A DNA stretch of 64,000 nucleotides, from the NCBI GenBank assembly GCA_015350385.1, contig WNKI01000002.1, forward strand, positions 4,706,636 to 4,770,635. The letters run 5' to 3'. The notes below the pieces were generated by a model. That model saw only the letters and a list, made by a program, of their open reading frames with translations. It ran no database searches and was not told where the DNA came from. Below are positions 1-12,812 of the stretch, piece by piece. The position numbers and the translations under genes were made by a program. Each line of letters starts with the position of its first letter. Within the stretch, counting starts at the first letter, position 1. This DNA is from Aculops lycopersici (lineage: Eukaryota > Arthropoda > Arachnida > Trombidiformes > Eriophyidae).

Positions 1-3000
1 AATCAAACCAAAGTCTAGTCACTGTCCTGGCAACTCGTCAGCAGCTCGCCCAACAAAATCAATCCACTCCACTCCAATTTCGTTTCCATTTCCATTTAGA
101 GTTCCATTTGCGGCCTTTAATCCATCTCGTAGTTCCATGTCGTAACGAGGAGTTGCTCTTACTTCTCTCCTCTTATCCAAGTCGCCCACTCGTTTGCTTA
201 GTAAGAACCACCACCACCACGACGATCATTGAGCCACTCGTTCATTTGCACGATAGCAACTGCATCAGAAAACGCTAACGAAACTAGAATCTAGCGCCCG
301 AGTTGCCGCCCAGTTCAATTATTATTGTATCACCGCTAGTGTTGCGCTCCCTGCTTCCGGTTCTATGTACAAAATTTGCGGCCACGAGCAACTAAAGCCG
401 ACGTCATGGGCAAGAGACTGACAAACAAACAAACGAGATCAACCGTTTGTGGATAGATGGATAAATGAATGAATGACTGAATGACTGAAGCGACGGGTGA
501 CAAGTGGCGGTGGCGCCCACCATCACGATTCATTCATAATCATTTTTGCCACCACACTGCCGACGGGGTTTTCTGATGTAACCAACTGCACGTCGGTCAC
601 GGCAATAACACGACAACCACTTGATGATGGCATCTCTTTATTACCAGCACTCTCGCCTGTAGTTTTAGTGCTTGTTGCTGTTGTTATGTGGCGGCCACAT
701 GGTAATTGGCCCGAGAATAGTGGGGTTGAGCTGACTGAGCAACTGCAGCTCATCTCAATAATTGCGTCACTCTCGGTTCAAACTGCCTGGAAAGATACGC
801 AGGATTCCCATTGCAGGACTGCAGATTTTTGTAGCAGGAGATCTATCTGCGGCCGATAAGAGTAACGAAATTATTTAGACTTGCTGTGGTTCGATCGCTC
901 GCATCATTAGTGTGATTGTGCTGGTGTCAGTGTATGTGTCAGAGATAGAGAGAGAGAGAGAGCACAAACCTTTGCTCCTTTTATTCCATTCGGAATTCTC
1001 TCTCTTTGGTTGGATCAGCCTGTCGCCAGGAAATAATTAGCTTGTCGCTCGATGTTGCAAAGTTTTTACTTGCTTTCAGTTGTTACTTTGTGCCTAGTTC
1101 AGTTCAGTTCAGTTCAGTTTATATTAGCTCAGCTAAGCCTCGCTAGCTGCCAACTCGGCTGAGGTTATGTTAGTTTAGCCGGAGCAAAGGAAAACGAGAA
1201 AGGTGTCGCGTCTAGCTATTCTTTTCGCCTTTTGTGGCTCAGTACGAGAGCAAAGCAGAACAGAACAGAAAGTTGGCGCAAAGAGAAATCGGCAACAACA
1301 ATTCCAACCACAAAGACACTCAACTTGACGGGCCATTGAAAGGGTTTATGGAATAACCAAGACAAAAGTACATAAAACAACAAACTGTTGTTGTCGTAGT
1401 CGTCGTTTATGTTGCATTGACGGTGGCAGTTGTAGTTGTGATTTTTGTTTTAGTTTTAGCTTCAGTTTTAGCTGTTAGCAAGAGGCAGCTGTGAGTTCAG
1501 TTTTACATTAGGTTGCAAGTCGTGTCAGCCCCCCCTCCCGATTTAAGTGCATTTGTTGTTTGGCGAGCTACAAAACTTGGCACACTAAATTCTCACCACT
1601 CGCTTGCTCGTTAGCTGGCAGCTCGTCAATCAATTACGTGATTGAATTATCGAGCTCCAAACTACACTACTAGCCTCAGTAAGCGAACTGAAAGGAGAGG
1701 AATAAATTGGCTCGCTGTCTTGCAAGCTGAGCATTCGACACTGCTGCAACCCATACCCTCTTTCTATCTCTTTTATCGTCTAGCCGTCAACCTCGGTTTC
1801 CTTTCCAAGTCTCATTTTGGCTAACCCTTAGCTTGCGCGCGTTTCCTGTTGCGTTACTCATTTGCTCACTCTTTCAGTGGCCGCAAGGAGGGAAGCTTAG
1901 CAGTGGCTTTAGCAACAGTGGCAGCCACGACTGCAACAAGCAGGAGGAAACTCGAGGGCGCTAACAAGTGGCGGGCTTAGCACTCGCTGGTTGGCCGGCC
2001 GCTCGCAGGGAGATGTAAGCACAAGGAAGATAATGAAGAGAAGATGATAAAAGTTTGGAGGATGATTTGCGGCGCAATCATGGCATAGAAACAACAAGTG
2101 TCCAGTAGGCGCGTGGACATTTTCCCATTCTCTTATGTTGCGTTGGTTGGTTGGTTTCGGTTGGCGGCCAGTGGTTTTTGTTGTTTCTGCTGCTGTCTTG
2201 TCTTTTCTGCTTGCCTTCAAGTCCATCCATCGCCATTAAGTCAAAGGCGAAGACCGACAAGGGAACAGAGAGACAACCTCACGTCACTCACTGGCTTCGT
2301 ATTGTGGACCTCAGCACAAAGCATCCAATGCAATCGACTGACTTGTTGACTAAATGGAATATCCAACCACTTGACTTGGTATGCTCATTTCGCTTGCTCT
2401 TTTGCAACTTGTTGTACCCGGCGTACCACTGCCAAGACCACCAACACCAGTCTACTCTCGCCCAACTAACTGGTGGTTTATGCCGACACGCTTATGGCTA
2501 CTCGAGGCGAAACTTCGAGAACCAACTCTCTCTCCATGGTTGTCGTCGATGGCAGCCACTTGTTTTTTGTCTCTCTCTCTCTTTTCTCTATTCCTCCCTC
2601 TTAACTGTCGAGATAACAGGCTGATGGCCTCTCAATTTTCTTCGCTCCGGGGATAGTAATGTTGCCGAGAGGAGGCCAATTGTGTAGCCAACTTTTTTCT
2701 TGCTTGCTTGCTTGCAAATATTAGTGCGCTCGTTCAATGGAACACTCAATTGTTTATGGCGCACTCATTGCGCGCGCGCAGACTCGATGTAAATCATACA
2801 TGTCTACACTGGCAACTGGTCTCGGTGGTGGTGGTGCGATTGTTGGCGAGATAGTCGGTTAGCTCCCTTTCCGCACACAGAAATGGTAATGTACAACCAA
2901 CTCGTTGTAGCGCGCGCACATACGCAAACACACAGAGCAGTCTCGACGGAGACTCTACGTAACTTGTGCCATTAGGACTAGAAAGAGGGAGGGAGAGAGA

Positions 3001-3462
3001 GAGAGAGAAACCAATTAACCTGAGCGCGCGCGCGACGATTGTGTGTTTGTGTTTCGGCGAAAGAGTAGGAAGCGCGAGAGATAGAGTGTAAGTAAGTAAG
3101 TGACTCGGCGATTCATTTGAGTTCAAGACAAGGAGTTGGAAGTTGACGGAAGTTAGAGCAAAGTGACACAAGGACATAGAAGAGGTGTGACTTAAAGATT
3201 GTAAATGTTTCAGACCTCAACACCGAAACGCAGCATCAAATAGATTTAATTACATGATAATAGAAGCAACAATCACATAGACACCAAATTTTTAGAATCT
3301 TTGTAGATCAACCAGAAAAGACCACCATCGAAAAATTATCGAGAATCACCACAAGCAAGCAACAACAAGTGGTGGTAGGACAAGTTGATTTGAAGAAGCG
3401 ACCTTGACGTGCGATCGGTCGCTCGCTCGCTCGCTCGTCTGAGCAACACATCGCCCAACACC
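1..3462. other. 5' flank and 5' UTR of the EAAT gene; no gene seen
   Basis: No open frame here has a recognisable protein. The stretch holds short simple repeats: a GA tract near 947-962, tandem AGTTC at 1096-1118 and a GA tract at 2984-3008. The last few hundred bases before 3463 must hold the promoter and 5' UTR of the transporter gene, but I see no clear TATA box close to it. The word CAACAAGTG occurs at 2092 and 3363. Confidence 0.6.
1096..1118. repeat. tandem AGTTC pentamer
   Basis: Between four and five direct copies of AGTTC are readable. It is a short satellite in non-coding DNA. Confidence 0.85.
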
Positions 3463-4916
3463 ATGGACAGCCAAATTGAGGTTGGCGGCGGCGGCGGCGG
3501 CGCCGTCGGCGGAAGTGCTGGCCAACATGCAAGCGAAACAATGAAACTAAAATCACTTAGTTCCTCAAAGAGCTCAATTAACAGCGAAAATTTGTACACG
3601 CAAAATCTAACTTTTATGCAATTATTTCGACGGTCAATCTTCAAAAATGTGCTCCTAGTTTTAACAATCGTTGCTGTCGTATTAGGCTCTCTAATTGGAA
3701 TGACCATGCGCCAAGCGGGAGGCAAGGGCTTCTATTCGAAGGATGTAATTCAATTAATTGGTTTCCCGGGAGAATTGTTCCTGAGAATGTTGAAGATGCT
3801 CATTTTGCCACTTATTATTGCATCAGTTATCTCCGCTTTAGCCTCACTTGACTCAACGGTTAGTGGCAAGATTGGAATGAGAGCCTGTATGTTTTATCTA
3901 ACAACTACAGTGGTGGCAACCATTACGGGTATCATCTTGGTCACCGCATTCCATCCAGGTGACGTCAAGATGAAGGAGGGATTCCAGGGGGCCCATGGCG
4001 GCAACATGACACAGGTGCACGATCGTAACAAGGGCTCCTCGTTGGACGCGGTCACTGATTTAATTAGATCCATTGTACCTGACAACATTGTTGCCGCTTG
4101 TTTCCAGCATCCAGAAACTAGTTACACCACCAAAACTATTGCAGTGCCAGATGGACGCGGCGGTTCAGTGTTCAAAAATGAGACGGTTAAAAAAGTGGTC
4201 AATCGGGAGGGAGCGAACGTTTTAGGTCTCATGTTTTTCTGTTGCATCTTTGGAGTTATCTGCAGCAAACTCGGCGCGCGAGCCAAAATTTTGGTCGACT
4301 TCTTTCAAGCTTTAAACGATACCGTTATGAAGATGGTCATGCTTGCGATGTACTTTTCACCTATCGGTATTATGTCGCTAATCATCGAGAAGCTCCTTGA
4401 GATTGACGATATCTCCGAGACAATGGGACGATTGGGTATGTACATGGTGACAGTTATTGTTGGCTTAATTCTCCATGGTTTCATCTCAATCCCGGCAATG
4501 TACGCCGTGACCACAAAAAAGAATCCGCTCACCTTTATGAAGCAATGCACCGAGTGCATTGTGTTCGCCATTGGAACTGGCTCGTCAACTGCCACACTTC
4601 CGGTCACCTTCAAGTGTCTAGAGGAGAATGTCAAGTGCGACACTAGGATTACGCGCTTTGTTTTGCCCATTGGTGCCACCATTAACATGGACGGAACTGC
4701 CCTTTACGAGGCGGTTGCTGCAATATTCATCGGCCAAATGAACGGAATGGTCTTCAGCTGGGCGGATCTGGTCATTATCTCGCTAACCTCGACGGCGGCC
4801 TCATTCGGAGCAGCGGCGGTGCCCTCTGCAGGTTTGGTCACCATGATTATGGTGCTAACGGCAGTAGGACTACCCACAGGTGACATATCAATGATTGTGG
4901 CCGTGGACTGGTTTCT
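3463..4916 (+). CDS. EAAT: EAAT exon 1 (residues 1-484)
   Basis: Encodes the N-terminus, scaffold helices, hairpin 1, the NMDGT unwound helix and hairpin 2. It ends at VDWF plus two bases of a Leu codon, followed by a consensus GTAAGT donor at 4917. The frame then meets TAA almost at once, which confirms splicing. Confidence 0.93.
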
Positions 4917-7214
4917 GTAAGTAGCTTTTCCCCCCATTTCACCCTTGACCCATTTCGTTTAGTTTCCCTCCCCCCTCTTTCTCTCGAAAGCATTTCTTGC
5001 TCAAAATTGATCCGCTTGGGTGATTTGAATTAGAAAAGTCAACGAGGTGAAGTTTGAGAGTTACCTTTCTTATTCAAAATCATCATCATGATCGTCGTCA
5101 CTCTTTTGTAACCTGGTATGCTTAGCTCAGTAGAGCAAAGCATAACATTACCCTCACCACCAGCGCCACTTTTCACAAAAACCGAGCCAAACTAGTGAGA
5201 GTAAAGTTTCGCTGGCCAACCAGAGGAACTCTACTACTCCGATACGCCATTATTCATGAATTATTCAATGGCGACGGTTATCGAGTCAGCGAGCTTCCAC
5301 TCATATCCGGCCACCTAGTTAGCTAATAAGACTGGAAAATCCCTCTGCGACGCGAGAGGAGTCCCTATCTGCTTTGTGATGCTGTAGTCGGCGCTATTTG
5401 TTGGGATAAAGATGGAATGTTGGCAAATGACGACAATGACAACTACAACAAATGCTACCATTACAACAACAAGGGCGAGCTTGCAGAAAATTTGAAACTC
5501 TCACTCTCATCAGATCCACAGAATCCGAGTGATACACATTGCAATGGATGTAACCCAGCTGGAGTCAGCGACATGACGACGGATGTCGCTAGGTGCACGC
5601 GCGCCGTGCGCTATACGCCGAGCACCCAGCGCTCTGCTGTCGCACTGCCGCTCAGTGTTGACCAGATCGCTTGATCGCTTGTGCAAACAAACAGCTTCGG
5701 TGACTCCTGAGCTAAGCGTGATTCCAATGGTGGCCGCTAATATCAACAAACTGCAGTCGTTCCCATTAGTGCTCGCTCGCTGGTCATCAAGTTTGACTAC
5801 TTGGTTTGGTCAGTAACCAAGTAGCGCAACTAGCGAGTCTGTTCCCAATGAAGGTCGCCCTGAGCAACTATGTTGCTCTCTATGATTGCAGCTTCTCTCA
5901 AGAAAGCAGTCAGGCTGGTCAGTTAGTCAGTCGAGTGGGAGCCAACTGTTGGGTGACAAATTGAGAGTAGGGCCAAGCCAAGCGCTCGAATGTGACAAAA
6001 TATTTGCCTTTGATTCAATGGCCAAGTCTAGACTTTGGAGCGTCGTCGTCGCAAGCTAGTGGCAAGGCAAGTTGAAATTGTGTTTGTAGACTCGACTCGA
6101 CTCGATTTGACTCAACTTCACTTGACTAGCCAGAAGAATCTGGTCTTCATTCGAGATGAGAAGATGAGGTTGGTCCAGAGGGCCGCGAGACCAAACTAGT
6201 GGCAGTAGTAGCAAAAGAGGTGGTGGAATCAACGTCTCAATCGCTTATCTAAATGCTACGCTCTCAATTCTAGTTTATCAATCTACTCCACTGAAGGACC
6301 TATGGACTGAGCCGTGATAGAGAGAAACCGGAAGGTAGCGTTACTTCCGGTTAGCAAACGCAAACGGCTGCCAGCTATTGGGTGTTCAGGGGATGTCTAA
6401 CTTATTACTTTCTGCTCACTGTATTTCGTAGCACCTACTTTGCTATCAGTTAAGCTCGTCGCCAGCTTAACTGATGAGCCCAAAATCGATATAAATTCAG
6501 CGGCAGCACTAGCGGCTAGCTATATTGCACTCTCTACTCTGCTCGTCCGCTGCACTAAATCATCAATATTCAGGATAAACCCCACTCCTCGTTTCACGAG
6601 TGCAGTTTTGGAGACTAGCGGGTTTAGGTGTCAGTGTAGTTGGTGTTGACGATGGTAGGAGCTAATGTTACGCAACTTGAGTGATTCCACTTTCATCGGC
6701 TCCTCTGATGGACAGGAAATATTCCCAGAGAAGCGGAAAACTTTTTGCGCTTCTACTCAAATTTGCAGCCAGTTAGTCAGCCAGCCGATAGCTAGCGGAA
6801 GATCTGGCGGCCGATCTAAGGGCGCAGTCTAGTGGATCGGTCGCTGCACTCGCACAAATTGATTAGTATTTGCTATGCACCTCTTCGTCTCTCTTTCCCT
6901 ATCTTTACCGCAATCAGGTTGATTGCGCAATCCATCAGCGGAAGCAAAACAAGTGGCGCTCACGTAACAACCAACAACTAACAACTTCCGTTTACTCTAC
7001 CCACCCACCCACCTACCTACCTGTTCAACAATAACAACTATATTCACTCAACTTAACATACAGGGACCGAATCCGAACTGCCGTTAACGTGCTAAGCGAT
7101 GGCTACGTCTCAGGAATCGTGGCGCACCTGTCGAAGGACGAGCTCGCCAAGTACGACGCCGAACATGGACAGCATCCCGAGTTGGCGGCTGCAGGTATCA
7201 ACTCGGCAGTTTGA
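3463..7214 (+). CDS. EAAT: Excitatory amino acid transporter (SLC1 family), two coding exons
   Basis: Sodium-coupled glutamate/aspartate transporter of the plasma membrane, expected to clear synaptic glutamate. Exons 3463-4916 and 7064-7214 join in frame to 534 residues, a normal length for the family. The start is the ATG at 3463 (CACCATGG context), followed by a Gly/Ser-rich cytosolic N-terminus. Seen: hairpin 1 motif TGSSTATLP (372-380), NMDGT (408-412), hairpin 2 region FGAAAVPSAG (448-457), then VDWFL-DRIRT. The substrate residues equivalent to EAAC1 Asp444 and Arg447 (here D486, R489), and Asn451 and Asp455 (here N493, D497), are all present and lie in exon 2. Sequons NMT (181) and NET (239) sit in the large extracellular loop. 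The stop at 7212-7214 assumes exon 2 reads through; a weak donor (GTATCA) at 7195 could extend the protein. Family identity is certain; subtype is not. Confidence 0.95.
4917..7063 (+). other. EAAT intron 1
   Basis: GTAAGT donor at 4917 and ACATACAG acceptor ending at 7063, 2147 bp. It interrupts the Leu codon just before the substrate-binding DRIR motif. Nothing else convincing lies inside; short frames near 5417-5816 and 6440-6649 do not resemble proteins. Confidence 0.88.
7064..7214 (+). CDS. EAAT: EAAT exon 2 (C-terminus with substrate-binding helix 8)
   Basis: The first G completes the split Leu codon. The frame then gives DRIRTAVNVLSDGYVSGIV, the conserved end of helix 8, and a short hydrophilic C-tail ending in GINSAV and TGA at 7212-7214. 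The frame carries the conserved Asp, Arg, Asn and Asp of the substrate and sodium sites, so the join is secure. The terminus is less so because of the possible donor at 7195. Confidence 0.9.
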
Positions 7215-7476
7215 TTCATTTCGATTCAATCTGATTTGGTTAGGCTCGAGTTTTAGCGGCGCTCATTTAGCGTTTAGTGTTTGGCCACAAACGAGTCGGT
7301 GGAATCAATGGCATTGAATGAAAAAATGAATGAATGAAAAGGACAACCACATTGAAGCGTGAAATTAGAATATCAGTAAACTCATTTGACTCCATTGAGA
7401 GTTGGAGTTGAGTTTTTCTTTTCCAATCTTGGATTTTCTCACTCACATTACAACATGAACATGAACATCAGTATCG

Positions 7477-7477
<1 letters not shown>

Positions 7478-7522
<45 letters not shown>
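7478..7522 (+). repeat. (CAA)n microsatellite
   Basis: About fifteen CAA units in the putative EAAT 3' UTR. Confidence 0.95.
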
Positions 7523-7644
7523 ATCAAATTTTGACAAATTGTATGGAATAGAAAAATTACAAAAAATATACACAAACGGGCGGAAACGTTGATATTAAAG
7601 ACATTGGCCACAACGCAACCACCAAACGACACACAAACACATAG

Positions 7645-7650
7645 AATAAA
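7645..7650 (+). promoter_or_regulatory. Candidate polyadenylation signal AATAAA for EAAT
   Basis: Exact AATAAA, 431 bases after the proposed stop. A single hexamer is weak evidence alone; the AT-rich setting supports it. Confidence 0.4.
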
Positions 7651-8250
7651 GAAGAGATTGTTTGCCGAATTTCCTAACAACATCACTCTTCACTTGGATC
7701 AAGGAAGAAAAAACCAGACCGCCGACATGGCAAAAAAGAACAACAAGTGAACGATTGATGATGTATTCAAAAATGAAACGAAAGACACCCATACCTACAC
7801 ACAACACAACTATTGAGCTATCTGATCTACAAAAGGTAGAAAGAAAACGTTTTACCCAAAACAAACGTGAAGGAAGAGTATAATCTTGCGTCGCTTTACC
7901 TGCACCAAAACCACAACCAGAAACACAATCACCACCACCAACCAGAGCCAAAATCCATAGACCACAGATTAACAAACCAATTGGAACGAACGCTTTCAAG
8001 TTGTGTATAAAACTTGAAAGCAAACATCTTCACCACAACAACCACCAATCTTATCATCGATTTTGTAGATCATTAACATGATCACACATAACAACCATAT
8101 ATATAAATCTACATATATATGCTTTATACACTTTGAAAGACAATGAGAACTAAAGACGAGATGGGCCAGCTAACGTAATATTATATATTAAACCACCACC
8201 TCTGCTTCGAATTTGATTTGTCTCTATGATGTGTTTTATTGGTTGAAGAT

Positions 8251-9789
8251 TTGCAATAGCTGGGTTGTAGCGCCACCTAGCGCTTGAGAGTGCCATAATT
8301 TTTCGGAAACAAACTCCAGGTCATCAGGTGGCGCCAAAGTTGCCGGAAATGATTTTGGTCAAAACTTGCATTTAACGACTTAGAGGAAGTCCACATGCGT
8401 GTTGCTTCGATATAAAACTCCAAATTGTTGTAACATTCATCATTTTTCAAGGATTTCAAACCACGACAGCAGCCGCAATAGCAGCAGCAGCACAAGTAGC
8501 TGCAGGGGCACCTAGCGACTTTTGGTGTCCAATGGGTTGGCCAGTCAACTTCTTTTTTGCCTCTTGCGCGCTGCCAACTACTACTACTACTACTTTTCAC
8601 CTTGGTAGGATTACCAATGGAAGTTGGCTTGAAATTTGCGCCTCATTTGCACTCACAAACTTGCAAACTCGCAAGTTGCGAGCTCCACTTTCTCCCTCCT
8701 CAAGCTCCACAAAGAGCGACGAGAGAGCCTGACGCAACTAATCCATTTGCACGCAGCCAATATTACTAGGTAAACCAAAGGCGGAATGATAAAAGGGACT
8801 AAGAGGGAGAGGCAGACTTTTACCAGTTGGAGCGCGACTTCCGCCTTCGACGAGAGGGAGGGGAGAAGAAGAAGGAGGAGAAGAAGAAACCCAAAGGGGA
8901 GAGTTTCGTGGCGCCGGCCAACCGGAAACCCTCTCTTCTCTCGCGTAGGTTGCGCGATTCATTTAACGGACAGAGTTTTCTCCTGCCATCAATGGGAGGA
9001 GAAAACTCTCACTTTGAACTGCGAGTTCAAACTGAGATCTGATTGGAAAATTGGGCTTCTTCTTTCTGGCCAATACTTTCAACTCTGAAGCGAACGAGAG
9101 ACACGCGTTTCAAGGGTGCATATGCAGCGGCGCAAATTTAAAGTTGCCGAGTTTGGTGCAGCAAGCAACCAGATGAAGAGGAAAAAACTCACGACATGGC
9201 GAAAAAAACTTCCTTTTTTTCGCCCTCTTGCCACTCCCCTCTACTGTCCGTCCGTCTGTTTACTCAGCGACGGGCGTCAGTCATCCGTTGGTCTACTAAG
9301 AGTCCACCACGTAACTGGTGGTGGTGGTGGTGGTGGTGGCCACCGTCGCCGTCGCCGTCGCAGCCGTAACCAATCGGTGAAGTGGCAGCGACAACCTGGC
9401 GGCCGGCCAAAGTGAAGTTGACGAGCGTTGTTTGTCGCGCGCGTCGGCCTCCCCTCTTTTTTGCTGCCATCGAATCAAATTTCTCGAATTGAATCAACGG
9501 GAAGGTGGAGGGTAGAGTTTTGAATTATGACATCAAACATCACAACACGCGACGCGCGAAGCAAAAACTCTTTTGTTGCTTCGATTGGCCAACCAACCGA
9601 CTGGCTGGTTACACAACTCTCCTGCTTCGTTGCATAACTTCCTCTTTCTCTACATCCAGTTTGCTGCGACAAAATAAAAGATAGGGAGGAGGAGGAGAGA
9701 GCCAAGATCTGGCCGATCGATTGGGCGCGCGACGGGCGAGAGATTTGATTTAAACGATCAAACCTTTCGCTTGTCTCTCTTTCTCTTTC
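8251..9789. other. Non-coding DNA with no recognised gene
   Basis: Contains short CAG/CTA and GGT microsatellites (for example GGT units near 9319-9340) and purine-rich runs near 8855-8890. Open frames occur on both strands but are low-complexity and resemble no family. Confidence 0.6.
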
Positions 9790-10137
<348 letters not shown>

Positions 10138-10506
10138 GATAGCTGCGATTGCGACATTGGATTCCTCGTCGGGAGCTAATATACAACAATACGCTTGAGA
10201 TTTGAGCCTGCGATTGTCCGACGGCACATTGGGATTGGGAGAAAAAAAAATGAAACGATTGGGTTTTTTCCCCGCGCCACGAGAGAAATTTTCCCATTTT
10301 TTCTCTCCCAATTTCTCGCCCAACTTGATCTATGGGAATATATACAAACTCTCAGTGGTCGTCCTAAGGCTGAAACAAAATTTTTGGCATAGATTTATAC
10401 GATTGTCGCGCTCAGACATGGAAATAGAATGACACATAAACTTGGAACGAGTTAATATATATAATAGCGGATATGTAGCGCATAAAAGAGCTGCAAATGG
10501 TCAGCA

Positions 10507-10531
10507 CAAGTTCGGGGTGTGACCGAACTTG
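10507..10531. repeat. Perfect 9-bp inverted repeat (hairpin) with 7-base loop
   Basis: CAAGTTCGG (10507-10515) and CCGAACTTG (10523-10531) flank the loop GGTGTGA. No tRNA- or rRNA-like sequence surrounds it. Its role is unknown. Confidence 0.85.
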
Positions 10532-12747
10532 GAGGGGGGAATATCCTCAGAGTTAGATAGGATCTTGTGGCCGTCATAAGAACCGAATAACAAGCACTTG
10601 CGGTCACAATAAGAATTACACAGCTACAATAACAGATCGGCTTTCATGAGAGGTGTCAGTTAGTTTTAGAGCGCCGCTCTTTCAAGAATATCGATCACAA
10701 GAGTGAGAATGGGGAAGAGAAAATCAAATCCTGTGGTTTTATGCAAAAGAGAAGGCGGCTCCTTCATTGCCTGGCCATTAACCTCTCTGGTCTGCTCCAC
10801 GCTCTCCCCTCTCCCCTCTAATGCTAGTCTCTGTTTCCATTAAAATGTTGGTGCCCGAGCGGAATGATCGCGCGAAGCGCGATTTAACAGTCACCACAAG
10901 GGCGACAAGCGGCCGCAAATGATGGATGGAGCGAAGTGGCAGTGAACTATGGCCACTCTAGCTGGCCGATAGTTGGCTCGATTCCTCTAAATCTCAAGCA
11001 GATAACTTATTTTTATTTTCTCCTTTTCGTGTGAATCCAAATAGGAGACGCGAAATAACGTAAACTCGATCCGAATCGGTAAAGTACCTTGGATTGCAAG
11101 GTGAGCGGCCTCGCGGATCGGGATTTTGTTGGGCCAACCAGTTAACGGTTTAGGCGCCGCCGCCGCCGCCGCCAAGAAGTCATCATTATTTTCGCACTTT
11201 CACCCCTCGAACCCACGCTCCAGCAAGCCACCCGCAAGTCGCATGATTAATTACCCGATTCAGGCACCTACCTGAGCGGGGAGTTCCATTTAATAGCGTA
11301 GCGGTTGCGGAGCACTAAACTGCTCGCGCCGTCTATAAGCAGAGAGCGAGACTTTGGGATCATGGTCCAGGTTGAAAGTTCGGCCGCCAATTAGTAGTAG
11401 GTGCGCTGAACTTTGGAAGGAGGTCTAGTGCTGATTTGGGCCGCAGATGAGCGAGTAGATGTCGAGAGGCCAGCAGGTGGCGGTCGTGAGTTTAATTCGG
11501 GCTTGGCGCGAGTGGTGGCAGGGGCCTCACCGCTAGTGGCTCGCACTTCCGTATTTCGATCGCCGCAGGGCCAAATGGGAACGAGGGCGCGCTAGTCGCT
11601 CGGCTAGAGAAACTACAGCCACCAGCAAGACCACCACCAACCAGCCAACGAATCGTCCGATCGACCACTAGCCAAATTCGAATCCAAACGGCCGGCCAGC
11701 GGCGAGCGACCAAAGTCCCCCTATAAGCGGCCAGCGCATGCGACCACGAGCTCGCCCACCGACCACCACAAACGGCGCCGCTGCACTCGCCACCGGCGAG
11801 CGCCTATAGGTGCTGGCTCGCTTCCGCTGGTCGCCGCTTATTGTGTCTCTTTTCTTCACCCGTCGGTCTGGCTCCATTCGGTTGCGCGCAGACGACGTGT
11901 CGCTTGCTGGGCACTGGCCCTGTAGCCAGCCGACTGACTCGCTGGCTGCTGGCAAGTGGCCAGTGCTGCGGAGAGCAGTCAGCGGATTGGATTTGGCGCC
12001 AGCAGCCATTCATCTTGCCAGCCAGCCAGCCAGCCATCCAGCCAGCGTCGAGTGCCACAATGGAACTAAAATTTCCAACTCGAGACAACAACACGATTGA
12101 CTGCTACTCCGAGATCCAAGCGGCGAGTCCATCAAGCAGCCGAGTCTCTCGGGTTCGCTGCGCCGGCCCACTGGCTAACAATCGGATTCAACGGATTAAG
12201 CTGCCTGCTTATTCCGTCCTCTTCCCCATTGCTACTGATGTCAACTCATTTGGGACCAGTTGTTTGGGCAGACCAGTGGTGGGTTGCCGCTGGGTTAGTG
12301 CCAGCCAGTTGAGCGGACCACCGATGGACTGAAAAACCGTCCTCCCCTTTGGCGAGCGGAGGCGTCAACCAATCCGATTCCATTCCATTCCATTCGATCC
12401 GATCCAATCCAATCCTCTCAGTTTAAATCCAATCTGAATAGATGCAGTGCGATGAAACTGCCGAGCACCCAACCATCCATACTAAGGACGACAAAGCGAG
12501 CGAGCGAGCGAGCCAACAAAAAGAGAGGAAGACAGCGACACCCAATCAGGTTGTGCAAAGGCGAGCCTACCTATCAAGTGGCCCACAGACCAACCAACCA
12601 GCCAGCGGGCCGACCGACCGACGCGCGAGCTCACCCATTTATAACCCGGCAACTGGATGCAAACGAATAGACGGGATTGTAACTGGCAGTGCTAAGGCGC
12701 CCGCAGAATGGAAATTGAGATGTCCGACTTTGGTGGTGGCGGCGGTA

Positions 12748-12812
12748 GCAGTGGCAGTGGCAGTGGCAGTGGCAGTGGCAGTGGCAGTGGCAGTGGCAGT
12801 GGCAGTGGCAGT
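12748..12812. repeat. (GGCAGT)n hexamer repeat
   Basis: About ten GGCAGT units. One frame gives a Gly-Ser run, but no protein context surrounds it. Confidence 0.95.

Larger units (their letters stand above)
7215..8250 (+). other. Probable EAAT 3' UTR and downstream A/T-rich segment
   Basis: Base composition changes to A/C-rich and then AT-rich (ATATAT words around 8095-8125), unlike the GC-rich surroundings. It contains a long CAA tract and an AATAAA at 7645. This fits transcript termination here and supports the TGA at 7212 as a real end. Confidence 0.5.
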
